Shown here: in pieces, positions 33,102-40,635 of the stretch | Numbering within the stretch: the stretch's first letter is position 1 | Layout of the letters: each line of letters opens with the position of its first letter | DNA from: CAKZQX01 sp034436755 | GTDB lineage: Bacteria; Chloroflexota; Chloroflexia; Chloroflexales; Chloroflexaceae | Direction: 5' to 3' | DNA length: 64,000 nt | Assembly: GCA_034436755.1 (NCBI GenBank) | Contig: DAOTVB010000216.1 | Location: 1-64,000, forward strand | Notes under the pieces: model-generated | Database searches by the model: none | The model's input: the letters and a program-made list of their open reading frames with translations, nothing else | Told to the model about the DNA's origin: nothing | Made by a program: the position numbers and the translations under genes

Positions 33102-33341
33102 ATGCCGATTATTCGCGCAAGTGAAGTGGCCGAGTATGTCTACTGTGCGCGGGCCTGGTGGTTGCGGCGCGTGGCTGGTCTGGAACCTGCCGGCCGGCCA
33201 CGTCGTGACCGGGGTCTCGTGGCGCATGCCCGACATGGTCGCGCTGTCCAGGCCAGTGGTACGCTGCTGGCGCTGGGTGGGCTGCTGTTGCTGCTGGCCT
33301 TGTTGCTGCTTGCTGGTGAGTTGCGGCAGGCGGGAAGTTAG
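33102..33341 (+). CDS. N-terminal half of a Cas4/Dna2-like nuclease, ended by an in-frame TAG
   Basis: The 79-residue product begins MPIIRASEVAEYVYCARAWW, matching the start of the Cas4/Dna2 PD-(D/E)XK family, with the single N-terminal cluster cysteine (Cys15) and a histidine (His42 or His45) at the first nuclease motif. A membrane span (about 54-71) follows, and the frame ends in TAG at 33339-33341. The frame continues beyond it with no further stop into the gene at 33369-33890, which holds the rest of the nuclease. It overlaps no neighbour and is two bases after rseP. It could be one decayed gene, a read-through pair or a true two-subunit protein. Confidence 0.6.
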   Translation: MPIIRASEVAEYVYCARAWWLRRVAGLEPAGRPRRDRGLVAHARHGRAVQASGTLLALGGLLLLLALLLLAGELRQAGS

Positions 33342-33368
33342 TTCCGGCCTGCCAGTGATGTTCCCCCG

Positions 33369-33890
33369 ATGATTGCTGCGCTGATCCTCTTCTGCCTGGC
33401 CGTTTTACTGCTCCTGTATGCACTTCGGCTCCGCCGCCAAACTGGTGTACCCTGGAAGCGAGTTGTTGCCGGTGATACCCATGGCTGGCGACCGCTGGAG
33501 CGACCGCTCTTCTCGCGTCGCTATGGGCTGACGGGTAAACCGGACTATCTGCTACAACTGGCGCGTGCTTATGTGCCGGTCGAGGTCAAACCCACGCGCC
33601 GCGCCGGGTACCCTTACGATTCGGATCTGATGCAACTGGTGGCCTACTGTTTGCTGGTTGAGGAGACGACGGGGCGACCGCCGCCCTACGGATTATTGCG
33701 CTATGCCGATGCTACCTTTCGGGTCGACTACACGCCGGCAGTGCGCGCCGAACTGCTGGCAATCCTGGAGGATATGCGCGCCGATCTGGAAGCGGATGAC
33801 TGTTCCCGCAGCCATGACGAGCCCCGGCGGTGTGCCGGGTGTGGCTTCTTCGACGTGTGTGAAGATGCACTGGTTGACGAAACAGGATAG
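33369..33890 (+). CDS. C-terminal half of a Cas4/Dna2-like nuclease with membrane anchor
   Basis: The 173-residue product starts with a membrane span (about 2-17) and then shows the remaining Cas4-type elements in order. These are GKPD (56-59, motif with Asp), VEVKP (Glu72, Lys74), QLVAY (Gln89 to Tyr93) and a C-terminal C-x2-C-x5-C (Cys155, Cys158, Cys164). Together with Cys15 of the previous product these would bind a [4Fe-4S] cluster. It is in the same frame as 33102-33341, separated by the TAG and nine further codons. Family members are single-strand exonucleases in repair or CRISPR adaptation. No CRISPR genes are in the window. Confidence 0.65.
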   Translation: MIAALILFCLAVLLLLYALRLRRQTGVPWKRVVAGDTHGWRPLERPLFSRRYGLTGKPDYLLQLARAYVPVEVKPTRRAGYPYDSDLMQLVAYCLLVEETTGRPPPYGLLRYADATFRVDYTPAVRAELLAILEDMRADLEADDCSRSHDEPRRCAGCGFFDVCEDALVDETG

Positions 33891-33899
33891 AATGGTATC

Positions 33900-34142
33900 A
33901 TGCTGACACGGGCTGACGTTATTGCCAGAATTGAGGAGCATCTCGCAGGTTCACTGAGCGCTGCGGCGCTGGCGGCGTGGGCGTTTGATCGTTTTTATGC
34001 CCACGATATGGGTGAGGAAGAATTTAGCGAGAAAGATGCCGAAGTTATTGCAGCAGTGCTCGACGATCTGATGTTTACTGATGATGCCGCTTTTGCTCTG
34101 GATGAGCCGGCACTGCGGACATTGATAACCCGGCTACGGTAG
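33900..34142 (+). CDS. Hypothetical 80-residue acidic protein
   Basis: It is a small helical-looking acidic protein, MLTRADVIARIEEHLAGSLS to TLITRLR, with a FDRFYAHDMGEEEFSEKDAE middle. No cysteines or membrane spans are present. The family is not recognised. The ATG is nine bases after the nuclease stop and the gene ends two bases before the next, so it belongs to the same run. Such proteins sometimes act as small partners or immunity-like proteins, but nothing in the sequence decides this. Confidence 0.6.
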   Translation: MLTRADVIARIEEHLAGSLSAAALAAWAFDRFYAHDMGEEEFSEKDAEVIAAVLDDLMFTDDAAFALDEPALRTLITRLR

Positions 34143-34144
34143 AG

Positions 34145-34513
34145 ATGAAGATACGCCAACATCCACGCATGCGCGATATTCTAAAGGGTGATGAGGTCTA
34201 CTCCTATCCCCAGCACCTCTTTGCCCGAGTTGATGAGGTGTTTCCGGCGGCTGTCTGTGTAAAGGTAGGCATCCTGTCGGTGAATGGGCACATGGAGGTG
34301 ATCCTCTCACCGCAGCTCTGGCGCGCTGATGATATTGAGAATCTCAGCGTCTGCCGCTACTGTGGGAGCCGCGAGGAGCTTGAGGTTGAGCTGGGAACGG
34401 GTATCCCGTTTCGCACCTGCCAGCGCTGCCGCGAGATATTCGCGCACGATAATAACCCCGACCAGAATCATAACAGTAATCATGATAACCACAATGCTCT
34501 CCCTAATGAGTAA
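34145..34513 (+). CDS. Hypothetical zinc-ribbon protein with His/Asn-rich tail
   Basis: This 122-residue protein has an N-terminal alpha/beta region (RQHPRMRDILKGDEVYSYP) and a C-terminal zinc ribbon, C-x2-C (CRYCG) and C-x2-C (CQRCREIF). The last 20 residues are almost only Asn, His and Asp, a possible metal-binding tail. The family is not recognised. It is last in the run that starts with rseP or the nuclease and is followed by hairpins. Confidence 0.6.
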   Translation: MKIRQHPRMRDILKGDEVYSYPQHLFARVDEVFPAAVCVKVGILSVNGHMEVILSPQLWRADDIENLSVCRYCGSREELEVELGTGIPFRTCQRCREIFAHDNNPDQNHNSNHDNHNALPNE

Positions 34514-34586
34514 GACCGGGTTATACTGTTCGTCGGATTTTCCGGTTGATGAAGTTCGTAGTCACGTTTGTGGATGGCTGGTTTCC

Positions 34587-34656
34587 GGGAGAAGAAACGC
34601 GCCGTAGCGCGTCTCTCCCAGTGCAATGAATATGGTTGCGCGGTTTTTAACCGCGC
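34587..34656 (+). terminator. Two consecutive hairpins in the convergent gap
   Basis: GGGAGA...ACGCGC pairs with GCGCGT...TCTCCC over 34587-34619. A second stem, GCGCGGTT with AACCGCGC, lies at 34638-34656 around TTT. They lie between the plus-strand run and the minus-strand adaptor gene and could terminate both. Confidence 0.55.
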
Positions 34657-34688
34657 CCACGATGTCGTTTGCTCCAGCCGTTTACCGG

Positions 34689-36101
34689 CTACTCCACCGG
34701 CAGCAGTTCCACCCGGGCGCTCATGCCGTCGCGGAGGCGGTCGGGGTCGTCAAGGGCGATGCGGACTTCGTAGGTGCGTACGCTGCCGTTCACCGTTGCC
34801 GATGGCGCGATGTAGCTGACCTCGCCGCTGAAGACCTCGCCCGGAAAGGCATCCACAAAGATGCGCGCTTCCTGCCCAACCTCCACCTGTGCAATGTCCA
34901 CGTCGCTGATATCCACCTCGATACGTAGCTCGCTGATGTCTACCACGCGGATGGCGGGGCCGCCGCCGGCACTGCTCGGGTCGCCCGGATCAATATTGAC
35001 TACCGTTACCACGCCGTCGAAGGGGGCGCGTAGTTCGGTATACTCCCGGTCCAGCCGGGCAACTTCCAGTTGGGATTGGGCCTGCTCCACTGCGGCCGCA
35101 GCCCGTGCCACTTCCGAGGCGGTCGGGTTGGGGTAGAGCCGGTTGAGGTCGGCCCGCGCCTGCACCAGTCGGGACTCAGCCGCCGCCAGATCGTCCGGGT
35201 CGGGCGGGAGGAGCAGTTTTTCCAACGCGGCCTCGGCCTGCACCACCCGCTCCTCGGCCTCCTGAATGCCGGTGATTTCGGCCTGCTGCGCCTGCTCAAA
35301 GGCCAGTTTGGTCTGCTCTAGTTGCTCCTCGGCGTTTTCGACCGCTCGCAACGCCTGCTCTTCCATATCTTTGCGCTCCTGGGGCAGTTCGTCGCCACCG
35401 CGTGCCAGTTCATTCTCAAGCTCGCGGTTCTCCCAGTAGATCCGGCTATACTCGGCCTGGAGATCGCGCAGCTGGTTGGCCGCCGGTTCGATCCGCAGTT
35501 CCGCATCGTTCTTGGCAACCGAGAGCTGGTTGCGCTGGGTCTGCAGGTTGACCCGCGCCTGTTCCACCCGCGAGCGCGCATCCTGCACATCCTGCGCCTT
35601 GGGGCCGGCCTTAAGTTCTGCCAGGGCAGCCTCGGCTTCGGCGATGCGCGCCTGTGCCGCTTCAACATCGTAGGCTTTGGGCGGTTCGTTGAGCGCGGCC
35701 TGCCGGGCCAGCGCATCCGCCAGCGAGGACTCAGCCTGTCGGATGCGCTCCTCAAAGGGGCGCGGATCAAGCCGGGCCAGCAGATCATCCTCCTGCACGC
35801 TGTTGCCTTCTTCGACCAGTACTTCTTCAACTGTGCCGGTCGCGTTGAAGACCAGGTCGGCATCCTGGATGGCCTTGACCTTGCCAATGCCACTGATGCC
35901 CCGCTCGATTGCGCCGATTGCGGCACTGGTTGGTTCGGCGGTGGCGGTTGGTTGTGCGGTGCCTGCGGTGGCGGTTGGGCGCGCACTGGTGGGTGTCGGC
36001 TCGCTGGCGGCGAAGGGCACACCCCCACAGGCGACCAGTCCGAACAGCAATATTCCCAGCACGAGTCCAGCGGCGATCGGTCGGCGTTGGGTTCTCTTCA
36101 T
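34689..36101 (-). CDS. RND efflux membrane-fusion lipoprotein (HlyD/AcrA type)
   Basis: The ATG at 36101 has AAGGA upstream; the longer open frame is contributed by repeat copy D and is not coding. The 470-residue product starts MKRTQRRPIAAGLVLGILLF with a lipobox LVAC (Cys near 25). A Pro/Thr/Ala linker, a biotinyl-lipoyl-like half (FNATGTVEEVLVEEGNSVQE) and a long coiled coil (about 140-330, rich in Ala, Glu, Gln, Arg) follow. The second lipoyl half (ELRAPFDGVVTVVNIDPGD) and a beta barrel complete it. It should bridge the RND pump encoded on the same strand upstream, with about 600 bp of repeats between. No outer-membrane channel gene is present. Confidence 0.88.
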   Translation of the reverse strand: MKRTQRRPIAAGLVLGILLFGLVACGGVPFAASEPTPTSARPTATAGTAQPTATAEPTSAAIGAIERGISGIGKVKAIQDADLVFNATGTVEEVLVEEGNSVQEDDLLARLDPRPFEERIRQAESSLADALARQAALNEPPKAYDVEAAQARIAEAEAALAELKAGPKAQDVQDARSRVEQARVNLQTQRNQLSVAKNDAELRIEPAANQLRDLQAEYSRIYWENRELENELARGGDELPQERKDMEEQALRAVENAEEQLEQTKLAFEQAQQAEITGIQEAEERVVQAEAALEKLLLPPDPDDLAAAESRLVQARADLNRLYPNPTASEVARAAAAVEQAQSQLEVARLDREYTELRAPFDGVVTVVNIDPGDPSSAGGGPAIRVVDISELRIEVDISDVDIAQVEVGQEARIFVDAFPGEVFSGEVSYIAPSATVNGSVRTYEVRIALDDPDRLRDGMSARVELLPVE

Positions 36102-36124
36102 GGTACTTTCCTTATTTACACGAC

Positions 36125-36379
36125 TTATGTAGTTGACATGCAAACCGGACGTTTCACCCGATGGAAGCCCGCTTCGCCTGCGGCAGCATGGTACGTTCTT
36201 TTTCTTGTTCACAAAAAAGCTCACAACGTGATTTTTTGTGAACAAGATCTGATCGCCTCCGCTCTGCCGGAGGCGATATTCCCCGCCAAAGGTGGGATCA
36301 CCTGATCCATGGCAGCATTGGCAGGTTCGCGCGTTTCGCTCATTTCGTGTTCGTCGTGGTCCAGACTGCCACCGCGTAA
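36125..36379. repeat. Hairpin-repeat family copy D
   Basis: The outer ends are TTATGTAGT (36125-36133, degenerate) and ACCGCGTAA (36371-36379). The inner arms are CGCCTGCGGCAG (about 36176) and TGCCGGAGGCGA (about 36266). The core at 36204-36246 pairs CTTGTTCACAAAAAA with TTTTTTGTGAACAAG around a small inner TCAC/GTGA stem. It is inverted relative to copies B, C and F. The core arm resembles that of copy B. Confidence 0.82.
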
Positions 36380-36398
36380 CGCGTGTTATTTACAGGAC

Positions 36399-36602
36399 TT
36401 ACGCGGTACGCATTCAAACGGACCGTTTGCTCTCGATAACGGTGTATTTCGCCTGCGGCAGCATGGTACGTTTTTATCTTATTCCGGAAAATTTGGCTCT
36501 CAGAGCCAAATTTTCCGGAATAAGAATGTTCCATTCCACCCTGCCGGAGGCGAATCGGGCCAGTTGTCCAGGCAGACGCCTGGTTTGGAACCGACCGCGT
36601 AA
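36399..36602. repeat. Hairpin-repeat family copy E (perfect 23-bp core)
   Basis: The outer ends are TTACGCGGT (36399-36407) and ACCGCGTAA (36594-36602). The core at 36478-36524 is two perfect 23-base arms with one central base. It has the same orientation as copy D and follows it after a 19-bp spacer (CGCGTGTTATTTACAGGAC). Nearly the same spacer follows copy E. Confidence 0.88.
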
Positions 36603-36621
36603 CTCTTGTTATTTACACGAC

Positions 36622-36709
36622 ATATGTGGTGGATAGTCAAATTGGGTGTATAATTCCATGGATTTTCGCCTGCGGTAGGGGTAGAACATCCTTCGTCCCT
36701 ACCCCTACC
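36622..36709. repeat. Degenerate third unit (E') of the D-E array
   Basis: It starts after the shared TTATTTACACGAC spacer with ATATGTGGT, keeps TCGCCTGCGG (36666-36675) and then has its own perfect hairpin: GGTAGGGGTAG (36674-36684) and CTACCCCTACC (36699-36709). It stops about 10 bp from the RND gene stop codon and could act as that gene's terminator. Confidence 0.6.
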
Positions 36710-36718
36710 ACTGGTCGA

Positions 36719-39700
36719 TCAGGTTGTGCCGCTCTTGCGTGGGCGGCGGCTGTGGCGCGAGAGTGTGCGCGGCGTTGGCCGCCGTCGTCCGGGGTGGCCG
36801 TTACCGCTGCCATTGCCGTTACCTACCCCATTGCTCGGCCCCGGCGTAACCGACATCGGCGCGGCACTACCCCCGGCGACCGCAACCGGTGCCGGCGGCG
36901 GTGTTTTGCGCCGGAACAGCCCGCCGACGCGCCGCGTGAGACCCTCAAGCAGGCTGTAGGCGGTTGGTACCACCAGCAGGGTCAGCAGGGTTGAGGTGAT
37001 CATCCCGCCGATCACAACGATCGAGAGCCCGCGCCGGACTTCGCTACCCTCGCCCAGCCCGATGGCAATCGGCAGGCTGCCGGCAATCAGGGACAGCGCC
37101 GTCATCAGGATCGGGCGCAGACGGATGGCCCCGGCATGTTCCAGCGCGTCGTGTTTGGTCATGCCCCCCTGCCGCAGCCGGTTGGTAAAGTCCACCAGCA
37201 GAATCGAGTTTTTCACCACCAGCCCCATCAGCATAATCAGGCCGATCATGCCGAAGATGTCCAGTTCCAGCCCGACCAGCCGCAGCGCCAGGAAGGAGCC
37301 GATAAAGCTAAACGGCATCGCCAGCATAATCACAAACGGCTGGAAAAACGAACCAAACTGCGATGCCAGCACCATGTAGACAAACAGGATCGACAGGCCC
37401 ATGGCAACCAGCAGCGTGGCGAAGCCCTCTTGCTGATCCTCAACCTCGCCGACAAAGCCTACTTCGACATTCTCCGGCAGTTCAATCTGATCCAGCCGGG
37501 CCTGTAGCTCCTGCCGTACCTCGTTGATATTGCGGTCAACCACGTTTGCGCCGACCAGTACCTCGGTCAGACGGTTGTAGCGTCGGATAGTGGTCGGGCC
37601 GGTGGTCAACTCGACATCAACCAGCGAGCCGATCGGCATGCTGCCCGAGGTCGTCGGCACGCTGATGGCGCGAATATCCTCAATGCCGGCTCGGTCGCCG
37701 GGCTGCAGCCGTACCATAACGTCGGTATCCTCGCCACTCTGGCGGAAGGTGGTTGCCGTGTCGCCTTCGATCAGCGTGCGCACCGAGGTGGCGATATCGT
37801 CGTTTGTCAGGTTCAGATCACCGGCCTTGGTCGGGTCCAGGAAAAATTGCAGCTCGGGTTTGCCTGGCGTGTAGGTCGTATCAATATCGACCAGACCGGC
37901 AACCTGTTGGGCCTCACCCTGCAGTTGCTGGAGCAGCGGTGTCAGCTCGTCCAGCGAGCCGGTTGTCTGAATGCTCAGTTGCAGTTGCCGTCCGGTGACG
38001 CCCGTGTTGCTCCCGGCGATGTCGGGCAGGCTAAATGCCAGGCGCGGGAGAAAATCTAGTTGCGGGCGGAGGTCGGTCTGGGTCGCCTGGGTCGGCTCAT
38101 CCTCGTGCAGTCGCACAAAAAACTCGGCCACTTCCGGCGAGCCGCCGCTGCCGACGGTGGTCTGTACCGCTTCAACGGCGGGGCTCTCCAGCAGCACCTC
38201 TTCCGCCTGTCGCGCCATCTCGTCGGTCTCGTCCAGGGGGGTGCCGGGGGGCATCTCAAAGCTCATGGCAAACTCGCCCTGGTCCTGCGTGGGGAAGAAG
38301 GCGAATTTGAGCCCGGAGGCCACATAGATGCTGGCACCTAGAATCAGGATGGTCAGCACCACAATCACCAGGCGGTGGCGCAGACTCCAGGCCAGCAGCC
38401 GACCATAGCCTCGCGCCATCCAGTCCAACTCCTCGTGGGCCTCGTCGGGCAGGTCGAGATCGCTGGTCGGCTCCGCTGCCGGTTCTGCACTGGTCTGCTG
38501 CGAGGGATGCTTCGATTGGAAGAGATGGGCCGAGGTCATCGGTGCCAGGGTAAACGCCTCAAAAATCGAGATGGTCATGGCACAGACAATCGTGATGCCA
38601 AATGCACCAAAAATAATCCCGGTAATGCCGGTGGTAAATGTCACCGGCAAAAACACCGCAATAACCGTGAGCGTCATCGCCACCACCGAGAGCGACACCT
38701 CGGCGGTGCCGCGACTGGCGGCAATCATCGGTATTTCGCCGCGCTCCACATGCCGGAAGATATTCTCGCGTACCACAATCGCGTCGTCAATCACCAGACC
38801 GACCGAGAGCGAGAGCGCCAGTAGTGTCACCAGGTTGATACTCATATCAAACAACTGGAGCGCCGCAAACGTGCCAATCAGGATCACCGGCAGCCCCAGC
38901 GCGGTGACAATCGTGTTGCGCAGGTTGCGGAAGAAGAGAAAGACGATCAACATCGCTGCCCCGGTCGCAACGATCAACTCGTCAATAGCGCTGCGGGTTG
39001 ATTCCTTTACAAAGGTTGAGGAGTCGCGCGCAATAAAGTAGTTTAGATCGGCGCGGGTTGCGAAGATATCGGCCAGTTCGGCTTTGATATTGTCGGCGAC
39101 TTCGACGGTGTTGGCGTCATTCTGCTTGCGAATGCTAATTGTCACCGCGTCTTCGCCATCGAGCCGCGCGTAACTCTCTACCTCGGCAACACCATCCTCA
39201 ACGGCGGCCACATCGCCGATGCGGTAGGGCGTGCCGGTAATCTGCACCCGCAGGATATCCTCCGGCGTCTGAAGCATACTCGGCGCACGCAGGTTGATAT
39301 CCTGCGCCCCGGCATTAACATCACCCAGACCGAGGTTGGCATTGGCGTTGCGGATCGTGCTGACAATCTGCGACGGGGCAATCTGCCGTGCGGTAATCAT
39401 ATCCAGATCCATCAGCACATTGATCTGCCGGATCTGGCCGCCGTCAACCTCAACCGAGCCGACGCCCTGGATGCGCTGCAACTGCGGCACGATATCATCA
39501 TCGATCAGCTTGCGCAGGGCCAGCGGCGAGATCGACCCATCACTCGAGACGGCAATCGAGAGCACCGGCAGTTCCCCCGGATCAAACTGCTGGAAGATCG
39601 GGTCTTCCACCTCGGCGGGTAACTGGGGCAGGACGGCGTTGACCTTCTCGCGCACATCCCGGTCGGCATCATCAACATCGATAGCTGTGTCAAACGCTAC

Positions 39701-40012
39701 GGTGATAACGGCAACGCTCTCATTGGCGTTTGTCGTAATGCTGTCGATACCACTAATCGTGGCAAGTTCATTTTCAATTGGTTCAGCCACTTGCTCGGCG
39801 ACACTCTCAGGACTGGCTCCCGGGTAGGATACCGTTACGGCAATCACGGGAGTCGAGAAATCCGGGAAGAGGTTCACCGGCAGGGTAACGTAGGAGAGCA
39901 AGCCCATGACAATGATTAGAAGCATGATCATCGTAATAAACACAGGCTGCTTGATCGCGGTATCCGAGAGAAAGACACCGTTGAGTTTGGGCTCAGGGGT
40001 CGTGCTGCTCAT
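36719..40012 (-). CDS. RND-superfamily efflux pump (HAE1/AcrB type)
   Basis: The 1097-residue pump has the 12-span RND layout with two large extracytoplasmic loops. It starts at an ATG at 40012 with a short cytoplasmic tail and VFITMIMLLIIVMGLLSYVTLPVNLFPD (motif D region). TM4 has the proton-relay aspartates (LSVGLVIDDAIVVREN), and the porter domains carry YPGASPESVAEQVAEPIE. The C-terminal half repeats the fold (IGLIMLMGLVVKNSILLVDF). The last 60 residues are a Pro/Gly/Asn linker followed by a basic tail (RRRPTPRTLSRHSRR). It should export drugs, lipids or other amphiphiles with the lipoprotein adaptor at 34689-36101. Confidence 0.93.
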   Translation of the reverse strand: MSSTTPEPKLNGVFLSDTAIKQPVFITMIMLLIIVMGLLSYVTLPVNLFPDFSTPVIAVTVSYPGASPESVAEQVAEPIENELATISGIDSITTNANESVAVITVAFDTAIDVDDADRDVREKVNAVLPQLPAEVEDPIFQQFDPGELPVLSIAVSSDGSISPLALRKLIDDDIVPQLQRIQGVGSVEVDGGQIRQINVLMDLDMITARQIAPSQIVSTIRNANANLGLGDVNAGAQDINLRAPSMLQTPEDILRVQITGTPYRIGDVAAVEDGVAEVESYARLDGEDAVTISIRKQNDANTVEVADNIKAELADIFATRADLNYFIARDSSTFVKESTRSAIDELIVATGAAMLIVFLFFRNLRNTIVTALGLPVILIGTFAALQLFDMSINLVTLLALSLSVGLVIDDAIVVRENIFRHVERGEIPMIAASRGTAEVSLSVVAMTLTVIAVFLPVTFTTGITGIIFGAFGITIVCAMTISIFEAFTLAPMTSAHLFQSKHPSQQTSAEPAAEPTSDLDLPDEAHEELDWMARGYGRLLAWSLRHRLVIVVLTILILGASIYVASGLKFAFFPTQDQGEFAMSFEMPPGTPLDETDEMARQAEEVLLESPAVEAVQTTVGSGGSPEVAEFFVRLHEDEPTQATQTDLRPQLDFLPRLAFSLPDIAGSNTGVTGRQLQLSIQTTGSLDELTPLLQQLQGEAQQVAGLVDIDTTYTPGKPELQFFLDPTKAGDLNLTNDDIATSVRTLIEGDTATTFRQSGEDTDVMVRLQPGDRAGIEDIRAISVPTTSGSMPIGSLVDVELTTGPTTIRRYNRLTEVLVGANVVDRNINEVRQELQARLDQIELPENVEVGFVGEVEDQQEGFATLLVAMGLSILFVYMVLASQFGSFFQPFVIMLAMPFSFIGSFLALRLVGLELDIFGMIGLIMLMGLVVKNSILLVDFTNRLRQGGMTKHDALEHAGAIRLRPILMTALSLIAGSLPIAIGLGEGSEVRRGLSIVVIGGMITSTLLTLLVVPTAYSLLEGLTRRVGGLFRRKTPPPAPVAVAGGSAAPMSVTPGPSNGVGNGNGSGNGHPGRRRPTPRTLSRHSRRPRKSGTT

Positions 40013-40212
40013 CTACAATCCTTGCACTGTTGTCGTATGCTCATCGCACGTAGCCGGACCTAACTATACAGTAAAAGGTTCTTACGGGCAAGTAGGATTC
40101 TGGAGAGATGTATAGACCATGCTATTTTGCATGTGAAAAGAAGAAGAAAAACCACTGTCCGGGTTGTGCAATGACCGTCGGCTGGAAATGTACGGTGGTA
40201 CTCTGCTCAAAA
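40013..40212. other. Leader region of the RND transcript
   Basis: About 200 bp lie between the RND start codon and the palindrome. No gene or stable hairpin was recognised, apart from a purine-rich GAAAAGAAGAAGAAAAACC run near 40135-40154. Confidence 0.4.
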
Positions 40213-40262
40213 CGGAATGTACATTCCGCAAGTATTATGGAATATCGGTTCCGCTTTGTCAA
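40213..40262 (-). promoter_or_regulatory. RND pump promoter with overlapping palindromic operator
   Basis: On the minus strand TTGACA (40257-40262) and CATAAT (40234-40239) are 17 bp apart. The expected start of transcription falls on a perfect 16-bp palindrome CGGAATGTACATTCCG (40213-40228). The promoter spacer itself contains GGAATATCGGTTCC, a second, weaker inverted repeat with the same half-sites. The layout suggests repression by a dimeric regulator of TetR or MarR type encoded elsewhere. Confidence 0.7.
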
Positions 40263-40460
40263 GGGGCTGTAATCTGGAGTGATCGCAGTGCTTGGGCGGA
40301 GGGTTGCGGGAGGATTGCATTGCATTGGGGGAACTATTGAGGGAAATCGGGCAGCGTCTGTGCAATGGTTTAGTGACAAAGACCGTCTGATGTGGTTTAA
40401 TGGCGCTGGGGAGAGGGGCGGCCTTCTGTGAATTAACACGAGTTACGCGGTCGGTTCTAA

Positions 40461-40635
40461 GAGCCTGTCTGAAACGGGTTGGTCATGGGGCTACGGCCCC
40501 GGAGCGGGAGTCCCGGCTTCAGCCGGTTTCGGCCACACACCGGCTGAAGCCGGGACTCCTGGGGCGCTGTCCGGTGTCTCAGGGCACCCCGCATGCCGTG
40601 TGACCGACGCGAATCATCTTTTCAGACAGTCTCTA
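40461..40635. mobile_element. 175-bp non-autonomous element (MITE) with IS5-like ends and TAA target duplication
   Basis: The left end GAGCCTGTCTGAAA and right end TTTTCAGACAGTCTC are inverted repeats with one mismatch. TAA flanks both sides (40458-40460 and 40636-40638). Ends of this kind with TNA duplications are known from IS5-family subgroups. There is no transposase gene; the interior is the palindrome at 40507-40559. Confidence 0.75.
40507..40559. repeat. Perfect 21-bp hairpin inside the miniature element
   Basis: GGAGTCCCGGCTTCAGCCGG plus T (40507-40527) is exactly complementary to 40539-40559, with an 11-base loop. It is the same arm as at 12095-12114. Confidence 0.85.

Noticed and set aside
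36102..36245. N-terminal extension of the adaptor protein
   Set aside because: The extra codons are made of repeat copy D; the lipoprotein signal starts at the ATG at 36101, which has its own ribosome site.
35322..36305. 327-residue plus-strand frame opposite the adaptor gene
   Set aside because: It lies antisense to the coiled-coil region and runs into repeat copy D; no ribosome site or motif.
40122..40439. 105-residue minus-strand frame upstream of the RND gene
   Set aside because: It covers the promoter and palindrome, has no ribosome site and no protein-like composition.
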